From NCBI GenBank assembly GCA_036524115.1, contig DATDCY010000220.1, positions 1-17,008 on the forward strand: DNA of 17,008 bases, read 5' to 3'. The DNA comes from a bacterium. Its GTDB lineage: Bacteria; JAUVQV01; DATDCY01. Each line of letters begins with the position of its first letter. Position 1 is the stretch's first letter. The notes below the pieces were generated by a model, which worked only from the letters and a program-made list of their open reading frames with translations, did not search any database and was not told where the DNA came from. Positions 1-7,226 of the stretch are shown one piece after another. Made by a program: the position numbers and the translations under genes.

Positions 1-411
1 CCCCGGGCCGACGCCGTGGAGCCGTCGCCGCCGGGGGCGACGGCGGCGCCGGGCGCCGCGGCACCGGCCGGGGTCGGCTCCGCGGCGGTGGCACTGGCGC
101 CCGCAGGGTCCGTGCAGCCCGTCGGTTTCTTCCCCCACGCCTGGTACCTGGCCGTGCTCAAGGAGCGGATCTTCGCGCGCTGGGCCCCCCCGAGCGAGTT
201 CTTCGGTGCCGGCGTCGTCGCCGCCCTCGTCTCGTTCCGGATCGACCGCGCCGGCCGGATCAGCGGCGTGGCCGTCAAGGAGAGTTCCGGTCACGCGCGC
301 TTCGACCGCTCGGCACTGGCCGCGATCCAGGGGCTCGGCCAGGTGCCGCCGCTTCCCGAACAATACGCAGAGGAGACCCTCGATGTCGTCATCCGCTTCC
401 AGAACGAGTAG
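1..411 (+). CDS. tolA: TolA/TonB-like protein, C-terminal part (5' end outside window)
   Basis: The reading frame is open from base 1 to a TAG at 409-411, so only the last 136 codons are seen and the true start lies upstream. The first 40 or so residues are an Ala/Pro/Gly-rich linker, typical of the periplasm-spanning part of TolA and TonB proteins. The rest, roughly residues 45-136, is a TonB-type C-terminal domain: it has the WAPP turn, a strand with VSFRIDRAGRISGVAV, then FDRSALAAIQ and a final beta strand ending in VVIRFQNE. In the Tol-Pal system TolA joins the inner-membrane TolQR motor to TolB and Pal. Its position directly before tolB and pal supports TolA rather than a separate TonB. 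The last 29 bases overlap the proposed tolB start. A large palindromic repeat begins at the stop codon. Confidence 0.8.
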   Translation, partial: PRADAVEPSPPGATAAPGAAAPAGVGSAAVALAPAGSVQPVGFFPHAWYLAVLKERIFARWAPPSEFFGAGVVAALVSFRIDRAGRISGVAVKESSGHARFDRSALAAIQGLGQVPPLPEQYAEETLDVVIRFQNE

Positions 412-1897
412 CAGAGCGTCGATAAGAGCCCATCTGCGGCGTTGGGCTTCGCCCTTCGTCACTGCGGCGTGCACCAGCACGCCTCATTCCTCAGGGCTCG
501 CCCGCCTTGCATCTGGACCCTTCTCGACGCTCTGCTCCGCCGGCTGCCTCAACCAAAGGAAAGACCTGCGTCGGGCGTTTTGCATCTGGACCCTTTTGAT
601 CGGTCTGCCAGGCTTGTTCCTGACCGTGCTCACCGCGGTGCTTGTCGCGATCGTCGCGGCGGCGCCGGCGGGGGCGGCCGAGGTGTGGCTCGATGTCTCC
701 AAGGCCGCCGGCAAGAAGATCGTCCTCGCGCTGCCGCCGCTCGGCGAGCCCGAGAGCGCCGAGGCCGCGGCGCTGCGCCAGGTCCTGGAGAACGACCTGC
801 TGACGACCGGCTACTTCGTGCTCCTGAAGCTGGACGCGCCGCAGCTGCGCCAGGCCGCGAAGGACCGCGCGCAGGGCAGGCCGGACGCCGCCGTCTGGGC
901 GGCCTGGGGGGCCGAGCTGCTCCTGGGCGCAGAGGCGCGCCGCGACGGGAAGCTCGTGCTGCGGGCGGCGCTCACGGACGCCGGGGCCGGCACGCGCATC
1001 CTCGCCCACGAGGAGAGCGACGCACCGGGCGAGGGCGTCCGCCTCGCCCATCGCCTCGCGGACGCCGTGCTGCGGGCGCTCACTGGCACGCCAAGCCTCG
1101 CGCAGACCCGCATCGTCGCCACCTGGGCGCGCGGCACGGGACCGAAGCGCGTCGCGGTGATGGACTACGACGGGCGCAACCTGCGCGCGATCTCGCCCGA
1201 GGGGGTGCTCGCGCTCAACCCGACGTGGTTTCCCGACCGCACGCGCGTGGCCTACGTCACCTACCGCCAGGGGCGCCCGGAGATCGTGGCGCAGAACCTC
1301 ACGACCGGGCAGGTGCGCAGCCTCGCGTTCTTCCCCGGGCTCAACGCCTCGCCCGCGATCTCGCCGGACGGGAGGCAACTGCTCATGGTCCTCAGCCGCG
1401 ACGGCAACCCCGAGGTCTACCGCATGGCGGTGGACGGCTCGGAGCTCAAGCGCCTGACGTTCACGCCGGCGGTGGAGGCCTCGCCGGTCTGGTCGCCGGA
1501 CGGGACGCAGATCGCGCTGGTCTCCGACCAGGGGGGCGGCCCGCAGATCCACCTGCTCGGCGCCAGCGGCGGGCGCATGCGGCGGGTCTCGTTCGTCGGC
1601 AACTACGCGACGTCGCCGGACTGGTCGCCGCGGGGCGACCGCATCGTCTTCACCGCGCTCGTCGAGGGCGTCTTCCAGCTCTTCCTCCTCGACCCCGCCA
1701 CGGGCAACCAGGAGCAGTTCACCTTCGACCGCGAGCACAAGGAGAACCCATCCTTCGCGCCTGACGGCCGGCACGTGGTGTGCAGCGTCGGCCGGGGGGC
1801 CTCGTACCGGCTGATGGTGTACGACACGCTCGGCAGCGAGCGCTTCGCGGTGACGACCGAGAAGGGGAGCTTCACCTCGCCGGCCTGGTCGCGCTGA
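383..1897 (+). CDS. tolB: Tol-Pal translocation protein TolB (start uncertain; N-terminus contains repeat-derived sequence)
   Basis: TolB is the periplasmic beta-propeller that binds Pal and the TolA C-terminus. From ATG 383 the protein would have 504 residues. Residues about 109-241 form the TolB N-terminal domain. The rest carries PD40/WD40-like blades marked by SPDG motifs (AISPDGRQL, WSPDGTQIA, FAPDGRHV), ending in SPAWSR. ATG 383 has a good AGGAG at 371-375 seven bases upstream, but the family is normally about 430 residues. Here a palindromic element (410-536) is read as residues 10-52, ahead of a hydrophobic signal segment (about 66-99, cleavage likely after APAGAA). Alternative starts closer to normal length are TTG 596, TTG 614 or GTG 626. 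An AAAGGA at 555-560 precedes an in-frame CTG at 566 that would give a good short signal peptide. Family assignment is secure; the start is not. Confidence 0.9.
   Translation: MSSSASRTSSRASIRAHLRRWASPFVTAACTSTPHSSGLARLASGPFSTLCSAGCLNQRKDLRRAFCIWTLLIGLPGLFLTVLTAVLVAIVAAAPAGAAEVWLDVSKAAGKKIVLALPPLGEPESAEAAALRQVLENDLLTTGYFVLLKLDAPQLRQAAKDRAQGRPDAAVWAAWGAELLLGAEARRDGKLVLRAALTDAGAGTRILAHEESDAPGEGVRLAHRLADAVLRALTGTPSLAQTRIVATWARGTGPKRVAVMDYDGRNLRAISPEGVLALNPTWFPDRTRVAYVTYRQGRPEIVAQNLTTGQVRSLAFFPGLNASPAISPDGRQLLMVLSRDGNPEVYRMAVDGSELKRLTFTPAVEASPVWSPDGTQIALVSDQGGGPQIHLLGASGGRMRRVSFVGNYATSPDWSPRGDRIVFTALVEGVFQLFLLDPATGNQEQFTFDREHKENPSFAPDGRHVVCSVGRGASYRLMVYDTLGSERFAVTTEKGSFTSPAWSR
410..536. repeat. 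Large palindromic repeat element at the tolA-tolB junction
   Basis: The ends are a perfect 13-base inverted repeat: AGCAGAGCGTCGA at 410-422 and its complement at 524-536. Inside are smaller hairpins, GGGC-TTC-GCCC at 444-454 and GGCGTGC-ACCA-GCACGCC at 466-483. The outer arms continue to pair imperfectly around the CCATCTGC and GCATCTGGACCC segments. From memory, this type of sequence (CTGCGGCGTTGGGC... ending GCATCTGGACCCTT) recurs as an interspersed palindrome in Geobacter-like genomes; I could not check this. It starts at the tolA stop codon and lies inside the open tolB frame. Confidence 0.75.
581..608. repeat. Partial second copy of the right end of the junction repeat
   Basis: The 15 bases TGCATCTGGACCCTT at 508-522 recur exactly at 581-595, 73 bases downstream, followed by TTGATCGGTCTGCC. 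This matches the right end of the 410-536 element, with no matching left half nearby. It falls inside the region that encodes the TolB signal peptide. Confidence 0.5.
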
Positions 1898-1910
1898 GGC
1901 CGCGCGCCAC

Positions 1911-1938
1911 TTGCGTTTTGCGACGGCTGCGCTATTCT
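1911..1938 (+). promoter_or_regulatory. Candidate sigma-70-type promoter for pal
   Basis: TTGCGT (1911-1916) and TATTCT (1933-1938) are separated by 16 bases in the 138-base gap between tolB and pal. The -10 has the same sequence as the stronger promoter upstream of 5810. It would let pal and the downstream genes be transcribed independently of tolB. Visual match only. Confidence 0.4.
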
Positions 1939-2035
1939 GGCCGGGGGCACGATGGCGCCGCGGGCGGCGAGCAGCGGCGGACGATAGCGGATAGTGAAGC
2001 CGACGAGCTGCACCACTCGCAGAGGAGGAGCAGGC

Positions 2036-2692
2036 ATGAAGAAGGTCACGAGGGTCGTGGCGGCGTTGATCGCGGTTCCCGCCGCCGGGGCATTCCTTCT
2101 CGGCTGCCCGAAGAAGGCGACCCAGACCCAGGCCACACCAGAGCCCCGCGTGAGCCAGTCCGTCGTCGCGACGCGCCCGGGCGGGGCGGCGACCGAGGGC
2201 GGCGCCGCGAGCACCGGGAGCGGCGCGGGGACGGCGAAGCAGCCGCAGCAGACGGAGGACCAGCGTCTCGCCCAGCTCCTCGCCAGCCGCGGCGAGGACA
2301 TCCCGATCAAGGATCAGCCGACGGTCGAGTTCGTCGAGCCCGGCCAGGATGAGAAGTCCGTCCTCAAGACCGTCTACTTCGACTACGACAAGTCGAACAT
2401 CCGCCCCGAGTTCCAGACGGTGCTCGAGGGCGTCGCCCGGTGGATGACGAAGATGCCCGAGCGCCAGGTCCTGATCGAGGGACACTGCGACGAGCGGGGC
2501 ACGGACGAGTACAACCTCGCCCTCGGCGAGCGGCGGGCCCTGGCGGTGCGCCGCTACCTCGTCGCCCTCGGCGTGCCGGCCGAGCGCCTGCACACGATCA
2601 GCTACGGCGAGGAGAAGCCCGCCGACCCCGGCCACGACGAGACGGCGTGGGCGAAGAACCGGCGCGCCGAGTTCAAGGTCTCCGCCAAGTAA
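2036..2692 (+). CDS. pal: Peptidoglycan-associated lipoprotein Pal
   Basis: Pal anchors the outer membrane to peptidoglycan and is the partner of TolB. The 218-residue protein starts at ATG 2036 behind a strong AGGAGGAG at 2023-2030. A lipoprotein signal peptide ends in the lipobox LLGC, with Cys24 as the lipidated residue. Residues about 25-105 are a low-complexity Ala/Gly/Thr/Gln linker, longer than in E. coli Pal. Residues about 111-216 are an OmpA-like peptidoglycan-binding domain with VYFDYDKSNIRPE, GHCDERGTDEYN, LGERRA and NRRAEF, all hallmarks of Pal. It follows tolB by 138 bases with its own candidate promoter and precedes a coiled-coil LysM gene by 14 bases, so the two are probably cotranscribed. 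Confidence 0.95.
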   Translation: MKKVTRVVAALIAVPAAGAFLLGCPKKATQTQATPEPRVSQSVVATRPGGAATEGGAASTGSGAGTAKQPQQTEDQRLAQLLASRGEDIPIKDQPTVEFVEPGQDEKSVLKTVYFDYDKSNIRPEFQTVLEGVARWMTKMPERQVLIEGHCDERGTDEYNLALGERRALAVRRYLVALGVPAERLHTISYGEEKPADPGHDETAWAKNRRAEFKVSAK

Positions 2693-2706
2693 GGCCGGCG
2701 CGACCC

Positions 2707-3588
2707 GTGAGCGCTCGGACGCGGGCCGCCCGATGCGCGGCGACGGCGGCGGGCGCCGTCGTCCTCGTCGTCGGCGGCGCGTGCGCGCCCGTGCGTGACC
2801 AGACCGCGCGCCAGGACGTCGAGTCGCTCCAGTCGAGCGTCCAGCAGATCGAGTCCGCCCTGCAGGCCCGCCAGGCGGGCGTCTACGAGCAGATCCGCGA
2901 GCTGCGCGAGGATCAGGCGCGGCTCGAGCGGCTGATTGAGGAGAACACGCGCCAGGGCCGGGCCGCGGCGCAGCAGCTCGAGGCGCTGCGCCAGAAGACG
3001 GGCGAGGACTTCCAGAAGCGCGACCAGGCCCAGCGCGAGGCGGCGCAGGCCGGGGCCGAGCGGCTCGGCCGCATCGAGGCCCGGCTCGACGCGCTCCAGA
3101 AGGGCCTGCTGACCGTGAACGACAACCTCGTGGCGATGAGCGAGTTCGAGAAGAAGCAGGAGGAGCGGCTCGCGAAGGTCCAGGAGCAGTTCCAGGGGCA
3201 GCTCAAGGTGGTCGTCGAGGAGGTGGGCCGCGAGAACCAGGACCTCTCCCGCGGACTGGCCTCGGCTCGCGCGGACCTCGAGGCCACCCGGCAGGAGACT
3301 GCCGCGGTGCGCCAGGGGCTGGTCGAGCTGCAGCGTCCTATGCAGGAGCTCGCCGAGCAGCTCGCGGCCGTGCAGACGCAGATCCAGGACCTCGGGCGGC
3401 GCGTGGAGTCGCAACGCAAGGCGGCGCCGGCGCGCGGCGGGTCGACGCACACCGTGCGCGCCGGCGAGACGCTGACCGCCATCGCCGCGCGCTACGGGGT
3501 GACCGTCAAGGCCCTGCGCGACAAGAACCAGCTCTCCGACGCCGACAGCTTGCGCGAGGGGCAGAAGCTCGCGATCCCCGAGCCCTAG
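2707..3588 (+). CDS. Coiled-coil LysM protein in the YbgF/CpoB position
   Basis: The 293-residue protein is read from GTG 2707, 14 bases after the pal stop; a weak AAGG around the pal stop may serve as its ribosome site. Residues 1-25 look like an export signal, with a possible but non-ideal lipobox (GGAC, Cys26). Residues about 32-238 are almost entirely Gln/Glu/Arg/Leu-rich heptad sequence, a long coiled coil. Residues about 248-291 form a LysM domain (HTVRAGETLTAIAARYGVTVKALRDKNQL...LREGQKLAIP), which binds peptidoglycan glycan chains. The locus position is that of ybgF/cpoB, whose protein has an N-terminal trimeric coiled coil followed by TPR repeats. Here the coiled coil is kept but the C-terminus is LysM. 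A role as a periplasmic wall-binding Tol-Pal accessory is inferred from position and domains. Confidence 0.8.
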   Translation: MSARTRAARCAATAAGAVVLVVGGACAPVRDQTARQDVESLQSSVQQIESALQARQAGVYEQIRELREDQARLERLIEENTRQGRAAAQQLEALRQKTGEDFQKRDQAQREAAQAGAERLGRIEARLDALQKGLLTVNDNLVAMSEFEKKQEERLAKVQEQFQGQLKVVVEEVGRENQDLSRGLASARADLEATRQETAAVRQGLVELQRPMQELAEQLAAVQTQIQDLGRRVESQRKAAPARGGSTHTVRAGETLTAIAARYGVTVKALRDKNQLSDADSLREGQKLAIPEP

Positions 3589-3592
3589 CGCG

Positions 3593-5521
3593 GTGGACGC
3601 GGTGCGGTCGAGAGCGACGACGGCCGCCGTCCTGCTCGCGCTGCTGTCGTTGACACCGGCGGCCACGCCGGCGGCGGAGCGCCTGGCCGTGCTGCCCTGG
3701 ACCAGCTCCGGCCCGCCGGCCCCGCAGCTGGCGTGGATCGGGGAGGACCTGCCGTCCTACTTCGGCCTGATCCTCTCCGCGCAGGCGGGGATCGAGCTCC
3801 TCCCCAGGGACCAGGCGGCTGCGGTCGCGGCCGGGTGGGGCCCGCTGGATGCCCCCCCCGGCGCGGAGGCGGTGAAACTGCTCGCCGCCGCCGGCGCGCG
3901 CCCCGCGGTCGCGGCGTCGTTCCAGGCGCAGGCGGGCTCCGTCCGCGTCCAGGCCGACCTCTACCCCGACGCCCCGGGCGCCGCCGCCCCGCTGCACTTC
4001 TCGCTCAACGGCAAGATGGCGCAGCTGCCGGCGCTCGTCTCCTCGCTCGCGGAGGTCGTGGGCGAGGCGCTCACGGGCCGGTTCGCGCGGGTGCTGCGGC
4101 CGCCGCTGCCGGCGCCCCCGGAGTTCCTCGTCACGCGCGTCGAGCCGTCCTTCGGGCCGCGCGACCCCGGCGAGAACCTGACGCAGAGCGAGACCTTCCT
4201 GCGCACCGCGCTGAAGATCGACCCGAACAACGCGGACGCCTACGGCCAGCTCGGGACGCTCTACGCCCGCTACGGGATGACCGAGAAGGCGCTCGAGAGC
4301 TTCACGACGGCCGTGGAACTCAGCCCGAACACCGCCCGCCTGCACTGGAACCTCGGGACCGTGCACTACCAGCAGGGCAAGCTCGAGGAGGCGCTCACCG
4401 AGTTCCTCCAGTCGACCGTCATCGACGAGACGTTCGTCGACGGCTTCGTCGCGCTCGGCGCGCTGCACCGGCGCCTCGGGGACCTCGAGGCCAGCCAGGC
4501 CGCGCTCGAGCGGGCGGTCAAGGCCGGGCCGGCCAACGCGCCCGCCCACGTCGCGCTCGGCGTGAACGCCTGGCTCGCCAGGGACGCCGCGACCGCGCGC
4601 GCCCTCTTCGAGAAGGCGCGGGCCCTCGACCCGCGCTCCGCGGCCGCGTCGGCGGACCTCGCGCTGCTGGCCTGGTCCGAGGGGAACGCCGATGTCGCCC
4701 GCAAGGAGCTCGAGCGCGCCCTCGCCGCCGAGCCCTCGCACCCGGAGGCGCTCAACAACCTCGGGATCCTCGAGGGCGAGCGCGGCTCGACCGACGCCGC
4801 GGCGGAGCGCTTCAAGGCCGCCCTCGACGCGGGCGCCCCGCGGGCCGCGGTGCTGGCCAACCTCGCGGGCCTGCAGGTCCAGGCCGGCCGCGTCACGGAG
4901 GCCGAGGCGACGTTCCAGCGCGTGCTCGACATCGCGCCCGAGAGCGTCGCGGCGCGCACCGGCATGGGGTACATCCGCCTGCTGCGGGGCCGCCTGGCCG
5001 AGTCGGTCGAGGCGCTCGCCGGCATCCGCGAGGACTCGCCCGCCGCGGCGCTGGCCTCCTACGACCTGGCGCTGGCCCACCAGCTCGGGCGCAACAGCCA
5101 GCAGGCGCTCGTGCACTACCTGCGCGCCCTGCAGAACCGGCGCGACCTGACGCCGGCGCACGTGAACCTGGGGATCCTCTTCGAGGCCATGGGCCGCCCG
5201 GAGAAGGCGCTCACCGAGTACCTCAAGGCGCTGAGCGCGGCGACGGTGGCCCCGGAGCTCTACACCTACCTCGGGCAGGTCTACGCCCAGCGCGGCTACC
5301 TCGACATGGCCGAGGAGACGATCCGCAAGAGCACGCTCGTCGACCCGGCCCTGCCGGCGCCGTGGTTCACGCTGGCATCGGGCCTCGAGGCGCGCGACCG
5401 GGCCCAGGCAGCCGCCGCGTGGCGCCAGTTCCTCGACGCGGTGCGTCGCGACCGCAACCGCGCGTTCTGGGTCCCGATCGCCGAGCGCCGCCTCGCCGCG
5501 CTTGAGGGAGGGAAGCCGTGA
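3593..5521 (+). CDS. Periplasmic TPR-repeat protein of the Tol-Pal locus
   Basis: The 642-residue protein is read from GTG 3593, only 4 bases after the previous stop; GTG 3602 is an alternative and no clear ribosome site is seen. Residues 1-28 form a signal peptide ending near TPAA. Residues about 30-165 contain a strand-helix domain (LAVLPW, GEDLPSYFGLIL, LLPRDQ, then alternating strands). It loosely resembles the N-terminal domain of TolB or of FlgO/CsgG-like proteins; this is a weak visual resemblance. From about residue 200 to 630 there are roughly a dozen TPR units, with motifs such as NADAYGQLGTLYARYGMTEKALESF and PAHVNLGILFEAMGRPEKALTEYLKAL. TPRs mediate protein-protein contacts. Its place after pal and the LysM gene suggests it supplies the TPR function that CpoB has in other bacteria. 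No enzymatic motif is visible. Confidence 0.85.
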   Translation: MDAVRSRATTAAVLLALLSLTPAATPAAERLAVLPWTSSGPPAPQLAWIGEDLPSYFGLILSAQAGIELLPRDQAAAVAAGWGPLDAPPGAEAVKLLAAAGARPAVAASFQAQAGSVRVQADLYPDAPGAAAPLHFSLNGKMAQLPALVSSLAEVVGEALTGRFARVLRPPLPAPPEFLVTRVEPSFGPRDPGENLTQSETFLRTALKIDPNNADAYGQLGTLYARYGMTEKALESFTTAVELSPNTARLHWNLGTVHYQQGKLEEALTEFLQSTVIDETFVDGFVALGALHRRLGDLEASQAALERAVKAGPANAPAHVALGVNAWLARDAATARALFEKARALDPRSAAASADLALLAWSEGNADVARKELERALAAEPSHPEALNNLGILEGERGSTDAAAERFKAALDAGAPRAAVLANLAGLQVQAGRVTEAEATFQRVLDIAPESVAARTGMGYIRLLRGRLAESVEALAGIREDSPAAALASYDLALAHQLGRNSQQALVHYLRALQNRRDLTPAHVNLGILFEAMGRPEKALTEYLKALSAATVAPELYTYLGQVYAQRGYLDMAEETIRKSTLVDPALPAPWFTLASGLEARDRAQAAAAWRQFLDAVRRDRNRAFWVPIAERRLAALEGGKP

Positions 5522-5573
5522 TGGGCCTGACCGGCAACGGGTTCCCGCCCTGCAATGCGTGCTCGGCGGCGCG

Positions 5574-5624
5574 TCCGTAGGGGGCGCTGCCCCCTGACGG
5601 CGCGGCTTCGCCGCTGTCACCCCC
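5574..5624. repeat. 51-base double-hairpin repeat, copy 1
   Basis: It begins TCCGTAGGGGGC and ends CGCTGTCACCCC. It contains two hairpins, a G5-C / G-C5 stem and GCGGC-TTC-GCCGC, and ends in a TGAC...GTCA pair. It differs from the copy at 5674-5724 only in three or so bases in the first hairpin loop (GCGCTGC versus GCTCCGC). It lies in the 288-base gap after the TPR gene. Confidence 0.8.
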
Positions 5625-5673
5625 TCCAGCGACGGACCACCCTCGGCGCACCCCCGCTCACTCTGCCGTCGCT

Positions 5674-5724
5674 TCCGTAGGGGGCTCCGCCCCCTGACGG
5701 CGCGGCTTCGCCGCTGTCACCCCC
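5674..5724. repeat. 51-base double-hairpin repeat, copy 2
   Basis: This is nearly identical to the copy at 5574-5624 and starts exactly 100 bases after it. The first hairpin is GGGGGC (5680-5685), TCC loop, GCCCCC (5689-5694); the second is GCGGC (5702-5706), TTC loop, GCCGC (5710-5714). The 49 bases between the copies (5625-5673) are unlike the repeat and hold nothing else I can identify. Confidence 0.8.
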
Positions 5725-5751
5725 GACGGGGACCCGATGTGCGTGCATCGG

Positions 5752-5780
5752 TTGAAATACCGGGTGCGATGGCGTATTCT
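5752..5780 (+). promoter_or_regulatory. Sigma-70-type promoter upstream of the zinc-ribbon gene
   Basis: TTGAAA (5752-5757) and TATTCT (5775-5780) are separated by 17 bases, the ideal spacing. It sits 30 bases before the start codon at 5810, after the repeat copies, and is one of the few AT-rich stretches in the window. Confidence 0.7.
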
Positions 5781-5809
5781 TCTGTAACCACTCAGCGAGG
5801 AGGGCGACA

Positions 5810-6052
5810 ATGGCGAAGGCGAAGAAGGCGACGCTGGTGTGCAGGCCCTGCGGCACGCGGGTCATGGTCTCCGATCTCGGCGCTGCCGTCGTCGAGTGCT
5901 ACGAATGCGGCGTGGAGCTGGTGCCCTCGAAGAAAGCCCCGAAGAAGGCGCTGACGGCGCCGAAGACCCGCAAGCCGGCCGCGAGAAAGGCCGCGCCGAA
6001 GAAGGCCGCAGCGCGGAAGCCGGCGGCGAAGAAGGCAGCGACGAAGAAGTAG
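5810..6052 (+). CDS. Small zinc-ribbon protein with histone-H1-like Lys/Ala tail
   Basis: The 80-residue protein starts at ATG 5810, six bases after AGGAGG (5798-5803), with a good promoter upstream. Residues 1-37 hold two CxxC pairs, CRPC (11-14) and CYEC (30-33), spaced as in a zinc ribbon. Residues about 40-80 are a run of [29 protein letters not shown]-like repeats, strongly basic and disordered, similar to bacterial H1-like tails (HctA/AlgP type) that bind DNA. Together they suggest a small nucleic-acid-binding protein, perhaps nucleoid- or RNA-associated. This is inference from composition. A terminator follows, so it may be largely monocistronic. No specific family name is recognised. 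Confidence 0.85.
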   Translation: MAKAKKATLVCRPCGTRVMVSDLGAAVVECYECGVELVPSKKAPKKALTAPKTRKPAARKAAPKKAAARKPAAKKAATKK

Positions 6053-6073
6053 CGCGCCGGCCCCGCCGACCGT

Positions 6074-6113
6074 CCCCCGCCGCTCCCGCAGCTCTGGGGA
6101 GGGCGGGGGTTTT
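6074..6113 (+). terminator. Rho-independent terminator after the zinc-ribbon gene
   Basis: The stem CCCCCGCC (6074-6081) pairs with GGCGGGGG (6102-6109). It is extended inward past one bulged base by CTCCC/GGGAG and followed by TTTT (6110-6113). It lies 21 bases after the stop codon and about 40 bases before the radical SAM gene. Confidence 0.75.
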
Positions 6114-6152
6114 CGTCGGCGCGGCCGGATGCACGAAAGGACCGCGACGACC

Positions 6153-7226
6153 ATGGCCGAACCGTTCCTCCCCAAGTGGATCGCCTGGGAGGTCACCCAG
6201 CGCTGCAACCTGCGGTGCATCCACTGCCGCTGCTCGGCGGAGCTGACCTCCGCGCAGGGCGACTTCACCACCGCAGAGGCCCTCGGGCTGCTCGACCAGA
6301 TCGCGGAGCTGTCCAAGCCCGTCGTCGTGCTCTCCGGCGGCGAGCCGCTGCTGCGCCCCGACGTCTTCGACATCGCGCGGCGCGGCACCGAGCTGGGGCT
6401 GCGCATGTGCATGGCGACCAACGGCACGCTCATCGACGACGCGGTCTGCGAGAAGATGAAGGCGGCGCAGCTGCGCATGGTCTCGCTCTCGCTGGACGGC
6501 TCGACCGCGGCGATCCATGACGACTTCCGTTCGATGCCGGGCGCCTTCGACGGCACGCTGCGCGGCGCGGCGTTCCTCAAGAAGCACGGGATCCCGTTCC
6601 TCGTCAACTCCTCGTTCACCAAGCGCAACCAGCACGACATCGCGAACGTGATGCGGCTGGCCAAGAGCCTCGGCGCGACGGCCTGGTACATGTTCATGAT
6701 CGTCCCGACCGGCCGCGGCGAGGACATCATGAGCGAGCTGATCTCCAAGGAGGACTACGAGGAGATCCTCAAGTGGCACTACGAGATGGAGAAGAACGAG
6801 AGCGAGCTGCTCGTGCGCCCGACCTGCGCGCCGCACTACTACCGCGTGGTGCCGCAGATGGCCAAGGCCGAGGGCGTGAAGTTCCAGCGCCGCTCCCTGA
6901 CCTTCTCCACCGGCGGCGGCAAGGGCTGCATCGCCGCCCAGAGCATCTGCCTGATCGACGCCTTCGGCGACGTCAAGCCCTGCTCGTACTTCCCGGTCTC
7001 GGCCGGCAACGTCAAGCAGACCCCCTTCCGCGAGATCTGGGAGAAGTCGCCGCTCTTCCTGGAACTGCGCGACTTCAAGGGCTACAAGGGCAAGTGCGGC
7101 GTCTGCGAGTACCTCAACGTCTGCGGCGGCTGCCGCGCACGCGCCTATGCCATGAGCGGCGACTACCTCGAGGAGGAGCCGTTCTGCACGTACACCCCGA
7201 TCCGCATGATGAGGAACCTGGGATGA
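6153..7226 (+). CDS. ahbD: AhbD-type radical SAM/SPASM heme biosynthesis protein
   Basis: The family removes propionate carboxyls from Fe-coproporphyrin III to give heme b, using a radical SAM [4Fe-4S] cluster and S-adenosylmethionine. The 357-residue product has the cluster motif CxxxCxxC (Cys18, 22, 25), GGEP at 62-65, and TCAPHYYR around 224-231. A SPASM-type Cys-rich C-terminus has Cys259, 266, 277, 315, 318, 324, 327 and 345, within [23 protein letters not shown] and EEPFC. These C-terminal motifs closely match AhbD as I remember it, and adjacency to hemE and hemH supports heme synthesis over peptide maturation. AhbC/NirJ paralogues are the main alternative. ATG 6153 is preferred because AAAGGA lies 11 bases upstream; ATG 6129 would add 8 residues. 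It overlaps hemE by ATGA, so translation is probably coupled. Confidence 0.8.
   Translation: MAEPFLPKWIAWEVTQRCNLRCIHCRCSAELTSAQGDFTTAEALGLLDQIAELSKPVVVLSGGEPLLRPDVFDIARRGTELGLRMCMATNGTLIDDAVCEKMKAAQLRMVSLSLDGSTAAIHDDFRSMPGAFDGTLRGAAFLKKHGIPFLVNSSFTKRNQHDIANVMRLAKSLGATAWYMFMIVPTGRGEDIMSELISKEDYEEILKWHYEMEKNESELLVRPTCAPHYYRVVPQMAKAEGVKFQRRSLTFSTGGGKGCIAAQSICLIDAFGDVKPCSYFPVSAGNVKQTPFREIWEKSPLFLELRDFKGYKGKCGVCEYLNVCGGCRARAYAMSGDYLEEEPFCTYTPIRMMRNLG

Noticed and set aside
491-2635. 714-codon open frame on the minus strand
   Set aside because: It lies antisense to tolB and pal, whose protein motifs are unmistakable. High GC in the third codon position of the real genes creates such long antisense frames.
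3506-5620. 704-codon open frame on the minus strand
   Set aside because: It is antisense to the TPR gene, with low-complexity Arg/Gly/Leu composition mirroring the TPR codons.
5574-5724. Repeat pair as a CRISPR array
   Set aside because: There are only two copies here, each a 51-base double hairpin inside a longer palindromic unit, and no cas genes are nearby; the third copy is diverged and 4 kb away.
5367-5865. Two minus-strand frames sharing the peptide GGDSGEAAPSGG(G/S)APYG
   Set aside because: The shared peptide is just the reverse strand of the 51-base hairpin repeats; neither frame has other conserved content.
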